DNA of 64,000 bases from contig JAOTON010000767.1 in the NCBI GenBank assembly GCA_034440635.1, forward strand, positions 1 to 64,000. The letters are read 5' to 3'. Position 1 is the first letter of the stretch; each line of letters opens with the position of its first letter. Position numbers and translations under genes: made by a program. Origin of the DNA: Lepas anatifera (Eukaryota; Arthropoda; Thecostraca; Lepadidae). A model generated the notes under the pieces. That model saw only the letters and a list, made by a program, of their open reading frames with translations. It was not told where the DNA came from and did no database searches. Shown here piece by piece: positions 12,301 through 24,660 of the stretch.

Positions 12301-15300
12301 ACAACAACTATGATTAAAACCGTACAGTGGCAGTGTACCGGCGAAAGCTTGCGATCGGTTCCCGTGAAACGCTCAGGCGCTCGATATAACCGACGAAGGT
12401 CGGCTGGCGACTGACTGGGAGGACGAGAGGGTCACCTGACCGGGAGCGCCGCCCATGTGCTTTGTGGAACATTAAACCCCACCGCCGTCCATGCCGCCTG
12501 AAATTTTTCAAGAATAGCGGACAAACGGCGGTGACAAGTCTCTTGATGACTTAGTAAAACCTCGATCCCAATAACCGAACCTGTAACTTCTGGGACACTC
12601 ATATACACTACACTAGGAATTCATACTACACAGAAGGGCCAATCTGCATCTCGACTGACACCAGGTCTCATTTTGAAATATTAAAACCTTCTATTTCCCA
12701 GGAGCTTTCAAATTATTTTGCAATGCTAAGCTTTTTTGACCTCTGCCGTAGATTTATAAAGCTTCTAAACTGCCTTGGAAATTTAAAAGACTCATTTTAC
12801 TGCAGCTTGTTTTGAAACACCAGGCTGTCATACATGACGATCGAATACCACAAGATAAAATTGACGAGCGCCTCAAACAGAATCAATCAAGGTTCAATCA
12901 CGTCACGGGAGGTTTAACACGATCACATTTGCATATGCGGCTGACCATTCACTGCAGCTTTGAGGTGATGAGTCGGATAACCTAAAGCAGCAGAAGCAGA
13001 ATGGCCTATGCTGTCAGAATTCATAAAATTAGCAACTGAGTGGGTAATCACACGAATATGTGAGTTTACCTCTCCCAGTCTCATTAGTGTTCGGGGTCGC
13101 CGAGTGGGCTTGTCACTCTCAGTTCTCATAAAAACGCAATTTGCCACGGTTGTTCGCGGCTGAAGCCATCGCCGCCGGTGAACTCTATGTCCAGCCTGAG
13201 GCCCTTCAGTAACGGCGCCCCGCGTCAAACAGGACACTCGTCAGCTCACCGTGCACCCACGCTGGTGTGATGCAACGTTCTCAGTGCTCGGGTACTAGTG
13301 CACGTGCCCCCTCACCGTCCCCTCCCCCTACTCGGTGCACATTCCGCAGCCAGGGCGTCCATGAAGAGAACAGAGGCGGTCACAGGCGCAGCTCGGAGGC
13401 GGTGAGCTGGCTCTGTTAGTGACAACGCCACTGGCGAATCCAGGAGGGGGGACAAGGATATTTGCCACCAAATCACAGATTTTGTCAAAAGTCCTTAATC
13501 TGTGCCCTGAAGTCCTCCATTCTAAAACCACCGCAGTAGACCCGCCAATGGTTCGGATGACCCCGCCATGCCACCGTCTTTTTTATCAGCGGTGTTTACA
13601 TAAACAGCGGCACATACTGGCCAGGTCAGCTGGGCGGCCCGCATGCACGCCGCCAGGGCTGGTTTTTGGAGGGGGAGGGGGGGCAAGGTGGAAGATTGGG
13701 CTGCAGCACAAATAGCTTTTGTTGTTGTTCTTTATATACATTTTGTCCAAGTTGTTCCCAGTGTGGCTGATGGAGTTAGAGTCTCACTAAAGTTATCAAG
13801 GGACTTGTCACGGAGACCCCGACCCCGCCACTCGAGTCTTCTTCTGAACTTATCAATCCCAGTCCAATTGATATCCGAAAATATATACTGCAGTGGCAAA
13901 ATGCAAACCAAGGTCAATATCCAGATCCAAAGCAAACTAGCTTTTCTGGTCAATCTAATCTAATCATCAACCGGTTTGGATATATCATAGTAGCCAATAA
14001 GCCACCGGTTTGGATGTCAATAAGTATCAAATTCGTTGTACACTCTACCATATAGTGGATGTACTGTGGTGGTGTATATTACTGCGACGGTAAACGTTAC
14101 CCAAAGAAGTGTACATCTTTCACATTCCACACTCTGATTAACACATAGGCGTACTTAATCCATTTCTTTATTCGCTAATATCACTAGTTTCCTCAATGAT
14201 GCGTGATGGTACTCACCCTTCAGCTCACCGAAATATAAGGAAAGAATGCGGACAAAACCATAAAACTGTACCCTGTCATTTCCGCTGAATGTATAGCGTG
14301 TGGGATCAGGCTGATCACTCTTGAGTGAGATGACGCGGCATTTCCAGGTATCGTCTAACTTGGGAGCTGACTAATGTTATAACAGACCACACGGCCATGA
14401 CCCTATGCTGATAATGTCCCAGCAACTTTGGCGTTAGCATTCACTAACAACAACTAAACTTGAAATATCGCTGACCTTTCACGGATCAGTTCCACGAGGG
14501 AACTGGTCCTTCATCCAAATAAAGTATATTAACCTTGGATATGGTTAGGCACAAACCCTCTTCATCAGTAAAGTGTGGTTAAAAAGTATCGAGTAAAAAT
14601 ATCCCATTGGGCTAAGGAGGCAGATCTGGCCAGAGCCGGCCTCAGAGCCAACGAAATGTTGATAATTTATGCAACATATAAACAAGAGACGCCGCAATAT
14701 ATTTGTCTTTAATCACTTCTGCCCGACCCTAACGGAGCTTTTATTTTTCCTTTTTCTCCTTCCCCTCTGTCTCTTTTTTCTCTCTCCGTTATCTATCTTG
14801 TTTTCCAAACATATGACCCATGCCTATGAAAATAAAATAAGATACTTTCCCAATTAAGAACCTTTGAGTACCTTTCACAGCTAGCCCTAGGAACGTTTTA
14901 ACATGAATTCCTGCCGCATTATATTTGTAAGCATCATTACTTCCCGCAAGGGGCTTTTTGGACTAGAGGCATGGCAGCATCATGTTGCGCTAGCAAGGCT
15001 AGACTGACTATGCGATTGCTTGGTTGGACGCGTGCAAGCCAAACGCACGTCCAGCGAGGAATCCAGTTGGGTGCTGAGAAAACACTGAACTGGTGTAAGA
15101 AGAAACGCAAGTTGTTGTCAGACAAAACTAACAGCCTTTTGCGCTGTAACCCTATCCTCCCACATGCCCCGAAAAGCTCATTCCTGGTATCGATGGCACC
15201 AGGTGCCTAGCGGTGCCACGGCGGGTGCCGTGGATCTACCACATAAAATGCATTCCGGTCGGGGGTGGACACCGCGATAGTTTTCTGTTTCTGATTTGGC

Positions 15301-15605
15301 CAACTATAGCAGGCTGTACAACACACACAGAATTTCGATTGGCATAATTGTATGAATGAACAGTTGTAGTTGTAGTACACTGGAACGGCTCGGGATTTTC
15401 TCTGGTGTCTTAGCGAAAGTAATCATAACCGTCCTTCACCTAATTGCACCCGCGCTAGTGCCACATTGACCTGGACTACCTCCTTTTACACACTGAGTCT
15501 CCAGCACGTTTCTTGTAAAACAATCTCACACAGCGCTATCTATATACACAGCACTGTTTCCACTTAGTCGGTAGCCTTGTGGGCAGGGTATACATATCTG
15601 CATAC
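12301..15605. other. Mostly unique sequence, no supported gene
   Basis: Apart from the short SINE tail at its left edge I recognise no gene. A stretch at 13430-13690 contains ACTGGCGAATCCAGGAGGGG and a G-rich segment, resembling a decayed hAT-like end. A hairpin-prone stretch lies at 15190-15240 (GGCACCAGGTGCC and CACGGCGGGTGCCGTGG). Open frames are short and unrelated to known families by eye. Confidence 0.45.
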
Positions 15606-15871
15606 CATAGGCGGATCCAGGATTACCAATCGGGGGACACCTTCCCGGGGGAGGGGGGGCATCTGGACCAGGATGCGCCGCTTTCGTCAGCCAAATCCTC
15701 TCAGGTGGGTGCAAAATCTTATCGGTGGGTGCCGATTTTTGCATCGGGGGTAAGGGGGGAAGCGACATTTCAGGGGGGACGGCATCGACTTTTCAGGGGC
15801 GCCGTGATCATTTCAGGGGGTGCCAAGGGTCGATGGGGTTACCTGCCCCTTTGCCCCTGGATCCGCCTATG
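15606..15871. mobile_element. Short hAT-like MITE
   Basis: A perfect 16-base terminal inverted repeat bounds a 266-bp unit: CATAGGCGGATCCAGG at 15606-15621 and CCTGGATCCGCCTATG at 15856-15871. The interior is G-rich and repeats the motif TTTCAGGGG(G). The GGCGGATCCAGG terminus is similar to the ends of the unit at 19108-20286 and is typical of hAT-type MITEs. No exact 8-bp target duplication is visible, so the superfamily call is tentative. Confidence 0.6.
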
Positions 15872-16002
15872 CTACGCACTCCCTTTCGTGCACTCCACCA
15901 TACGTGGTATCCCGACCTATCGGACCCGGCGAGACAGACATCTGTTTCGGAGACACCAGGCAAGGCCGTGCCCTCGGGCAGTGTCACCGGATCGGCGCAT
16001 CA

Positions 16003-17480
16003 GTTTAGCACGCGCATTGACGGGGGTCTGAGCCACCTCCGCGTTGATGTGCTGGGGACGGGTACGCGCTCCCCTTTAACACGCGCATTGACGGGGGTCT
16101 GAGCCACCTTCGCATTGACGGGGGCGGGTACCCGCCCCTAAGATCTCGAGAACCACGGTAGGTAGCGAAAAACGGTAAACGGCGTTAGGCTGCCTATCCA
16201 CTTCTCCATCGAAAACATTTGAACCATTTTTTTCAGGTCACATTTAAGGTCACGAGAGGTCAAAACATGCCCGTCATAGGGATAACATGTAAATTCAGTT
16301 TTTCGGCCATTACATCTGAACAAGTAAAGATAGAGCAAAACGACTTTAACTATATGAATCCTCTTAGCAAGCCGAATAGAATGATATATAATTTGACCTT
16401 GCTAGGTCAAATAAGGATTTGACCTGACCTGAGGTCAGGTCAGGGTCAAATTATATAAAATGCATATCATTAGAACCGCAAAGCCTAGGCGAGTCTAATG
16501 CAGCTAAAATAAATGCTCTATCACCATCCGTTACTGAGTTATTCCGTAAAAACCATTTTTCCCATGTATTTCCAATGGAGAGGTCATGGCTCGTACCTGA
16601 CCTTAGGTCATCGATATCGAAAATACCGGAACATATTTTAGAGAACTCGGTGGGGCCATTATGTGATATGAGTTTCAATCGGATAAGTTCACCCTCCTCT
16701 GACTTATGCTATCTTAAACTTTTTTAGGTCGGGTCACTTGACCTGTACTAGTGACCTGACCTGAGATGACCTAACCTTAATATTTTCACAGAAGTTGTAA
16801 AAATGATGAGGAAAAGGTATACCAGTACGGCGGCGCTACGCGCCGCCGTTTTTCTACTATCTCCGAAAACCCCGAGGGGCGGGTACGCCCGTCAATGCGC
16901 GTGTTAAGAACCACGCTAGATAGCAAAAAAACGGTAAACGGCGTGAAATAGCCCATCTATATCTCTACAGCAAAAATCTAGAAAACAATTCAGATAAAAT
17001 TTAAGGTTACTAGAGGTAGCCTTAACCCTTAACAAAAACCCTTAACAAATATTATAAAATATAATGTTCACTATATACCCTCGCGGGTTTGGTTACAACT
17101 CATGACGTAAGCAAACTAGGAATAAGACAGCAAAAGTCTATCTGAAGCTTTTGCATAGCAGAGCTAGTTTTTTCTGGATGAGGCTCGTCATTTCTTGGTC
17201 ATTATAGGCAGTAGCAGATCCAGGGCTTTAATTCGGGGGATATTAGGGAGCATGAGCCTCCCTGCCACCACTACCCCGAACAGACTCCAGCAATGGGATA
17301 CAGCAAAACAATATCGACAATCGGAATCCTGGCAGCAATCTGAATCGCATGATATATGATATGACCTTGTTAGATCAAACCTAGGATTTGACCTGATCTG
17401 GAGTCAGACAAGGATGAATTAGGTCACCATGCATATCATTAGAAACGCAAGGAGATGTGCGATATCAGAGATGTCACATA
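16003..17480 (+). mobile_element. Family B element B0, old, interrupted by B1
   Basis: It begins TTAGCACGCGCATTGACGGG, a decayed family-B left terminus, and reads to the CCCCTTTAA at 16071-16079, where B1 is inserted. After B1 the family-B interior resumes at TTAAGAACCACGCTAGATAG (16904 on). Further family-B interior is recognisable at 17340-17450 (GATATGACCTTGTTAGATCA; CATGCATATCATTAGAAACG). The right end is not contiguous. A family-B 3' end at 22378-22459 could belong to it, but this is unproven. Confidence 0.6.
16076..16907 (+). mobile_element. Family B TTAA element B1
   Basis: Ends are TTAACACGCGCATTGACGGG and its inverse CCCGTCAATGCGCGTGTTAA, with small mutations. The left subterminal palindrome GGGCGGGTACCCGCCC and a decayed right counterpart (GGGCGGGTACGCCC) are present. 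The interior holds TGACCT repeats converging on AGGTCA repeats near 16420-16445. No ORF of note. It is inserted into the older B0 at a TTAA. Confidence 0.88.
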
Positions 17481-18023
17481 GCAGATTGGGTTCACTAATC
17501 TTTCCAGCAAAAAAGGTAACATGTGGGTATAAACGTCACTAGATAGTATAGGTATCACCCTGAAACTACTATTGGATTTTGCATTTGCTCATAACTGAAC
17601 ATAACATCTCTTCCGCATCAATACTCTATGAATTCATAACAGTTATGTGAAAGTCAGATAACATGGCCAAGAGTTATAGAGAATCCAAGAAAATCCGTAG
17701 CTTTCGCAGTGCTGAGCCGAGGGGTATGATTATAAGTTGAGAAGATGTTCACGTGCCTTCTCGAATCCTGCAAAATGGAGCTAATACACTGAGATCATAT
17801 ATTCTGGTACAGTCCTTCATCAGGATCATCCTGATACAATAGGTAAAATCGAAAAGTCCTGGCCTTCAATGCTTACGATCACAAATTTTGAGGTCTTGCT
17901 GCGCTATGACCAGGAATTTATCATTTTGAATATTGTGTTATGCTGATTCGGATGAAGAGCTGTGCCCGAATATATAATCCGCATCTCGATCGAGGATGCT
18001 GGCCTTTAAACATCTTGGCAACC
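17481..18023. other. No recognisable feature
   Basis: AT-rich sequence without a supported ORF or clear repeat. It may include decayed interior of B0. Confidence 0.35.
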
Positions 18024-19026
18024 TACAGGGTGTTTCAAAAAGAATGATATTTTTTAATTGATCGTAATGTGGTTGTAAATAGATTGTTGTGGTATGATTT
18101 ACATATCAATCGAAAGTGAATTTTGGGACATTTACGATTATTGATATTTTGATAGCTGTTTTGATATTTTTTCTACTTCAAAAATAGTCTTAAAATGAGT
18201 TGAAAATACTGCATATTTTGCCTTCATCGAAAATGGTCGTAGAAATCACGCGCGCATCACGTGACAAGTATCACGCCAATGACACTGCAAACCTTACATC
18301 GCCCCTGCGGTACATCACAGTCCACACGCACATTGCCTATGGAAATTAATTCTAAAAAGACCTCTCAAGCTTAGGAAAGCCTGCGTCCAAGCAAGCAATC
18401 CCCAATTGGTCCACGTCTCTTGGTCTGCGGTGAATAGTGAGGTCTTTTGCGCTGTCTCCGCCGCATCCAGTCATTCATATGGAAGGTGAGCCAATGAGCC
18501 ATATGGAGCTTGAACCAAAAGTTTTAAACTTGTAATGTTACTTAAACTTGTACCTTTGATGTGCATGCTCACGTGCCATTTCTGTGTGCTAAAGCTTTTT
18601 TAGTGTTGCCAGTTCCGTTTTCTCAAGCATAAGCGGGGATATATTATGTTCCTTGTAATCATTTTCCAATTATTTTTAAGACGGGGGAAAATATTTTATG
18701 CAAATGAAACATGTTTATTGAAAAATGTCCTACAATTTACCATTAAAATGAACGTTTTGGGAACAGATTTGAACAGATTGAACAGATTCGTGATGCGCGC
18801 GTGATTTCTACGACCATTTTTGATGAAGGCAAAATATGCAGTATTTTCAACTCATTTTAAGACTATTTTTGAAGTAGAAAAAATATCAAAACAGCTATCA
18901 AAATATCAATAATCGTAAATGTCCCAAAATTCACTTTCGATTGATATGTAAATCATACCACAACAATCTATTTACAACCACATTACGATCAATTAAAAAA
19001 TATCATTCTTTTTGAAACACCCTGTA
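18024..19026. mobile_element. Long inverted-repeat element, Tc1/mariner-like ends
   Basis: Two arms of 238 bases (18024-18261 and 18789-19026) are inverse copies, differing by eye at a single base, around a 527-bp centre. The ends are TACAGGGTGTTTCAAAAAG and its inverse, so the flanking duplication is probably TA. TA target and CAGGGTG ends suit the IS630-Tc1-mariner superfamily. The centre shows no transposase. The near-identity of the arms implies a young insertion or ongoing arm homogenisation. A transcript across it would fold into a long dsRNA hairpin. Confidence 0.85.
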
Positions 19027-19107
19027 GAATCCAAGAACACTTTCCCTTGTGGTATTATCAGGCTGCAGAGTATGCCGAATATGCTGAAGAAAATCTGGTA
19101 GTGAACA

Positions 19108-20286
19108 CAGTGGCGGATCCAGGAATTCATAGGGGGGTAGGCTAGGGGGTCGAACCTCACCAAACAGTACCTCGTGCAGCCCTCACCTATGTATTAACCC
19201 GCGCCCCACCGGGGGTCCGGCACCACCTTCGCCCCAACGGGGGCCATCGATGCCCCCCTCTAACTCCGAAAATATGGGCGTTAGCGCAAATCTGCAAAGT
19301 GCAATTGAAAGCTCGCGTGAATTCAGTAAGAAATTACTTCGCATGTTTTAGTGCTCGGGTCAATGGTTTGACCTCCAGAGGTCAAATTATGTCAAGATCG
19401 GCTATTTTCACTCAAATATGCAATGATTCAGCAAACTAGTCATAACTCTTATGTCATTAGAGCTATTGAGGCCTGGTAAAAATCATTTGATAGGAAATTG
19501 CCAGTACTTTTTCCGCTATGTGGAACATAAAGACCTCCTGCCAGTGGTTTGACCTCCAGAGGTCACCTCGTGACCTAATATGACCTGAGGTCACGAAAGG
19601 TCAGAAAGTGACCTTGACGTATATCAAATGAAAGCCAGTGACAAGACAAACACGATGGTGTTTGTTTCACCGCTCTAGCTGAATAATGTCAAAAGTTATT
19701 GTCAAAATACTGTTTTTGACCTCTGGTGACCTTGGATGACCTTGGAAAAGTCAAAGGGCAAATATGACCTCTGGAATCCGTGAAAGGGTGTACAAAAACG
19801 CTGTTCAGAGCAGTCTGAGTATTTGCAATCATTTTTGTGGCTTTTATATCATGAAACAGCTTTTCCCCATGCTTTTCCAATGGGAGAGGTCGCCTCGTGA
19901 TCTGACCTCAGGGCACGAAATCGAAAAATCCCGGATATACACCTTGTAGACCCCGGAGGGGCATTAATTGTAGGAAGTTTCAAATTGGTCGACTTTGAAA
20001 TGTAGCTCTTACAGAGCTCTAAAGTTGAAGTGAGGTGACCTTGGTTGACCTCGTCTGGTGACCTGACCTTGGGTGACCCGAGGTAAAAAATTTCAGGGAT
20101 GATGGGACAATGATGCAGTGAGAGGTAGAGCCCTCAACCGCGGTGCTGCGCCTCGTCGTTTTTCTGCTATCCCGGAAAAACCTTAGGGGGGCCATCGATG
20201 GCCCCCGGTGGGGTGAGGGTTAACAATAGGGTCTCGGAAATTTGGGGGTGTTTGAGCCCCCTAGCCCCCCCTTGGGTCCACCACTG
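19108..20286. mobile_element. hAT-like MITE interrupted by family A element A3
   Basis: The left part (19108-19193) starts CAGTGGCGGATCCAGGAATT, and the right part (20224-20286) ends CTTGGGTCCACCACTG, giving inverted ends around CAGTGG. The middle is the complete A3 copy. Without A3 the unit would be about 150 bp. CAG-type ends with GGCGGATCCAGG resemble hAT-type MITEs. An 8-bp target duplication is not evident. Confidence 0.6.
19194..20223 (+). mobile_element. Family A TTAA element A3
   Basis: Full-length copy with TTAACCCGCGCCCCACC at the left and GGTGGGGTGAGGGTTAA at the right. The left palindrome has lost a base (CCATCGATGCCCC) and the right one is intact. It sits inside the hAT-like unit and contains the usual TGACCT/AGGTCA series. 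Confidence 0.93.
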
Positions 20287-21167
20287 CATGAAGCTTTCCA
20301 TAATCTCCTACAGTGCAGATTGGTTCAATGCAATCAGGATGGTGAGATGAACACCACTGGTACGAGTAGGGTTGAATAGCATTGGACGGCTCGGATTTTG
20401 ATGGCACTGAGCCGCGACGAATTGCGTGTGCAATACATCTTTGAAGTCATTGAGGTCTGAGATGATTTGTTATAGTGAAAAGAGGCGTGAAACTTATACT
20501 TAGCGGTGGTGTGTCTGACGTTTTAGTTCACTGATTTGAGAACACGGTGAGTAGTTTTATGCTGCTATAAACGTTTTATATCCACACGTGGGTCAAGACG
20601 TAACGAACCGAACTGCAATGGCTTGAGCCTATTTGAATACTTAATGAGCATCGAAGTACAAATAATTAATGATCAGATGAACACCAACAGATATGCGCGG
20701 ACTAACTAGTGATGACAGTTAATGACGGGGCTGCAGCTTCTTTAGGAGGACCTTATCTCCTCCTCGGAGGAGAGCAGACACTACCCTATTTAACTAAGCA
20801 ACTGCGTTGTACCCTAACTCGCAAACCAGCCATCCCGCCCTGCCAGCTGTGTCGTCATCGTGACCGTGCCACCGTTGCAAGCGTTGCAAGGTGAGCGATT
20901 GGCTCACCGCTGCCGTCGGCTGGGTCGTCCCTCTCAGGGCAGGGAGCCCATCTTCGACCGTGTGACCGATAACACAGTTTTACCGTGGAACTGGTGACGT
21001 CACTATCTCTACCTCCTCCCCCAGGCTCTGTCCTGGCTCTGTTTCGACAGAGGAGGTCGAGAATCTGATGCTGGGGGACCAGCAGGCCTCTTGGCAGTGC
21101 GGCAGTGCTCGCATTTCAAATGGTGAAGAGCTGGATGACTGATAGTCCCATTTATTCTTAGGAGGTA
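20287..21167. other. No supported gene
   Basis: Unique sequence. A GC-rich section at 20720-21060 has a 61-codon open frame followed by GCAAGGTGAGC, which could be an exon with a splice donor, but there is no family match or partner exon to support it. Confidence 0.35.
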
Positions 21168-22183
21168 TTAACCCGCGCCCCACCGGGGGTCCGGCGCCAC
21201 CTTCGCCCCACCGGGGGGCCATCGATGGCCCCCTCTAACTCCGAAAATATGGGCGTTAGCGCAAATCTGCAAAGTGCAATAGAAAGCTCGCGTGAATTCA
21301 GTAGAAATTACTTCACATGTTTTAGTGCTCAGGTCAATGGTTTGACCTCCAGAGGTCAAATTAGGTCAAGATCGGCTACTTTCACTCAAATATGCAATGA
21401 TTAAGAAAACTGGGCATAACTCTTATGTCATTAGAGCTATTGAGGCCTGGTAAAGTACATTTGATAGGAAATTGCCAGTACTTTTTCCGCTATGTGGAAT
21501 GTAAAGACCTCACGCCAGTGGTTTGACCGCCAGAGGTCACCTCGTGACCTAATATGACCTGAGGTCACGAAAGGTCAAAAGTGACCTTGCCGTACATCAA
21601 ATGAAAGCCAGTGACAAGACAAACACGATGGTGTTTGTTTCACCGCTCTAGTCAATTAGGTCAAAAGTTATTGTCAAAATACTGTTTTTGAACTCCGGTG
21701 ACCTTGGATGACCTTGGAAAGTCAAAGGGCAAATATGACCCCTGGGATCCGTGAAAGGGTGTCCAAAACGTTGTTCTGAGCAGTCTGAGTGTTTGCAATC
21801 ATTTTTGTGGCTTTTATATCATGAAATAGCTTTTCCCATGCTTTTCCAATGGGAGAGGTCGCCTCGTGACCTGACCTCAGGGCACGAAATCAAAAATCCC
21901 GGATATACATCTTGTAGACCCTGGAGGGGTCATGAAGTGTAGGAAGTTTCAAATCGATCGACTTTGAAATGTAGCTCTTACAGAGCTCTAAAGTGAAGTG
22001 AGGTGACCTTGGTTGACCTCGTCTGGTGACCTGACCTTGGGTGACCCGGGGTCAAAAATTTCAGGGATGATGGGAAAATGATGCAGTGAGAGGTAGAGCC
22101 CTCAACCGCGGTGCTGCGCCTCGTCGTTTTCTGCTATCCCGGAAAACCTTAGGGGGGCCATCGATGGCCCGGTGCGAGGTTAA
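21168..22183 (+). mobile_element. Family A TTAA element A4
   Basis: Starts TTAACCCGCGCCCCACC and ends GGCCCGGTGCGAGGTTAA. The right palindrome and terminus are shortened by small deletions relative to other copies. The interior is collinear with A3 and A6. Confidence 0.92.
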
Positions 22184-22377
22184 GCTATTTGGGTCAAAGG
22201 GGCAAAAGATGTGAGGTCATCTATAGCACCCTTATGTTGAGTACTATTGCTCACGTGATGAGTGCGGAAGGTATTTAGGTGAGTGCCGGTTTGGGTGAGA
22301 GGATTGCAATGCCGCTTAGGTCTTTGAATCTCTGAGCCAAGCCCGATTGGTGTACCCTATAGTACGGCTACTCCACA

Positions 22378-22459
22378 GTGCGGCAGCACTACGCGCCGCC
22401 GTTTTTATATTGTCTTATAAAACCTGAGGGGTACCCACCCCCGTCATTGCACGTGTTAA
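22378..22459 (+). mobile_element. Family B right-end fragment
   Basis: Contains the family-B 3' module: a CACTACGCGCCGCCG stem, a T-run, AAAACCTGAGGGGTACCC and CCCGTCATTGCACGTGTTAA. The rest of the element is not contiguous. It may be the displaced right end of B0. Confidence 0.65.
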
Positions 22460-24660
22460 GTATGGCGGCACTGTACATGACCGTTTATCGTCCACCTCGG
22501 AAAATCATAGACTATACTTGACCTCCACCCGAGCAAAGGTCATATAACAAATTAATTCATCAATGGCAGCAAAGAATCTTACTGGAAGCTGACGGTGGCA
22601 GTCGTGAAATCTCTACTTCCCTCTACTAGCGGCCTTAACCACGTTCGAATGATGAAAGGAGACTTCTGCATTTTCATCACCATTGGATCAGATTTTAACA
22701 AATAAATATATAGAAATATCGGTAATTTCAATAAAAGCAAAGAAAGCAAAGCACCATTCGCAGAGTCGATATCAACTGGGAAAACACATCCAAACTGTAG
22801 AATCAGAACTGAATGTGCCGAGGCTGCTTGTGAGCTATTTTGACGGGATACTTTATTCAGTTCCCGGAGATTGCATCCAGTATTTATTTCGTATGCGCCG
22901 TGGCGCTGTTAGCTACTTAGGTTTATAATATTTCCAATAAGCATGTACATACACACCTAAACCATTTACGTCAATAGCTTAATCAGCATCGATTCTCGAA
23001 TGTCATTCCCAAGGACAGAACCTGCGTGGCGCAATGGATATTTGCTGAATCACTCAGTTAAATAAGGACCAGAAGAAGAAAGCGGCAAAATATATCAGCC
23101 GAATGAAGAATGACATCAATACATTTCACTGCTCATTTCAAAGCTCGTGAGCCATTCAAGCCTAGACTTGACAGATAACATCGTCAGATTTAATTTATCA
23201 AGTTACCCAGCAAAGTCAGCATCACCAGTAAAATATGTAACGTTAGCTGGCACCGAAGTACGTGTGATCATGTTTCGCAGCCTACGCAAAGCACCAAAAA
23301 AGGTCAAGGTCAAGGAAGGGGACACAAAAGGCATCACTACACCAGACCCAAATCTGACAGGTCTGACGCAGCTCTGGTTTCAGTCTTCCATCACATTGCT
23401 CCCAGCCCTAATTCCAGCGTCGAACATGGCGTCGGGCCCGGTGTGCGCGCGGATGAGCGATTTGTGTTACACCTCATTAACGGGAGGATCTGGTGGGACG
23501 CGACCCGCGCGCCTGTCAGGCTTCCGACCACGACCTTTTCTTATGGAAAACGACTGGCGGCCGCCGCGGTCTTGAGGTGGCAGTCAAGGTTTTAGGAGCC
23601 GTGTTTAGCACGTCGGCGGCGACCCAGCGCGCGGAGGCAGCGGCGACGGCGGGTGGCGGCAGCTTCCCGCTGGGACGGGTCGCAACTGGCCACCGCCCCC
23701 GGGCGGCTGGCGGCCTTCCCAGCCGACCAGTCAGTCCAGCTCTGCCCGAGACGATGATGGAACGACCGACCGCAGTGAGAGAGGCATCTTAGTCTTATGA
23801 CGGCGTGTTGATAGGCCCGGCACGGTGACGAGCTTGGTCTACGATCCGTTAAGTGTAGCTTTTCGACCCTTTGTGAATTATTCGCCGCAAGTGATTTTCT
23901 CCCGGACCGGGCTGGCATGACCCCGAGCCGGATGTCCTGTGGGTTGGCCTGGGGTATGGCATCATTCGAGGTTAGTGTATCAAGCAGCAGCTTTCATTGA
24001 CATCTATTTAAAAGCAGCAATGAAAAATAATGTTGGGTGTAACGGCTTATTAGAGTTTTGTGATAAGAAGTTGCAGTAGCGGAGTGCCGAAGTGGCGGGC
24101 AGCGGCCTCACGAATTCGGAAAAGTAGCGCTGGTAGCGGTAACGGTATCAGCTAGCCAAGATAGCAGAAGTAGCAGTAGCGGTTAAAGCATTTGGTAGCG
24201 GCGCCAAACTCTGGCTGTTTCACACTCGCGCTGGATGGGGGTATGGCAATAGCGCCCACTGAAAGGGTCTTTATAGGACCTCCCTCTGATACAAAAAAAC
24301 AAAGAGAGGTGAATGCACAATTTAATTTTGGTAGGGTCTGTGATTATCTACATGACAGGCAAGTTTTGCTGACATGGGCCAATATCTTCAAGGTCAAACG
24401 AGGTCATCAAAACCAATGTTAGGTCATAAGGGGTATCTATTGGAGCATACCGTGTTTGTGCGGGAATGGGTCACGATTAACTAAAAGCAGATCGTAACCG
24501 TGAAGATAAGGTCTAGTGCAGCGTTTCCCGAAACTTTTTCATCAAGCCTGGTCAAGGTCATTAATATATAACGACACGCTATGTTATGTTCCCTATAGTG
24601 CTCACTTAGGGGAATTTGTACGGCATTGCCGGCTGGCGCGCGCGTGACGTGACCTTTGCA
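22460..24660. other. No supported gene; partial tRNA-like and AGGTCA-rich stretches
   Basis: At 23028-23042 there is a lone tRNA-Arg-like A-box sequence (GTGGCGCAATGGATA) without a matching B box, probably a SINE or tRNA fragment. 23440-23800 is strongly GC-rich but without a recognisable product. At 24380-24570 AGGTCA half-sites reappear (TCTTCAAGGTCAAACGAGG; GGTCAAGGTCATTAATA), related to the stretch at 28255-28300. Confidence 0.45.

Noticed and set aside
23147..23800. Frames in the GC-rich patch as a gene
   Set aside because: Composition is exon-like, but frames overlap on both strands, contain no recognisable domain and have no partner exons.
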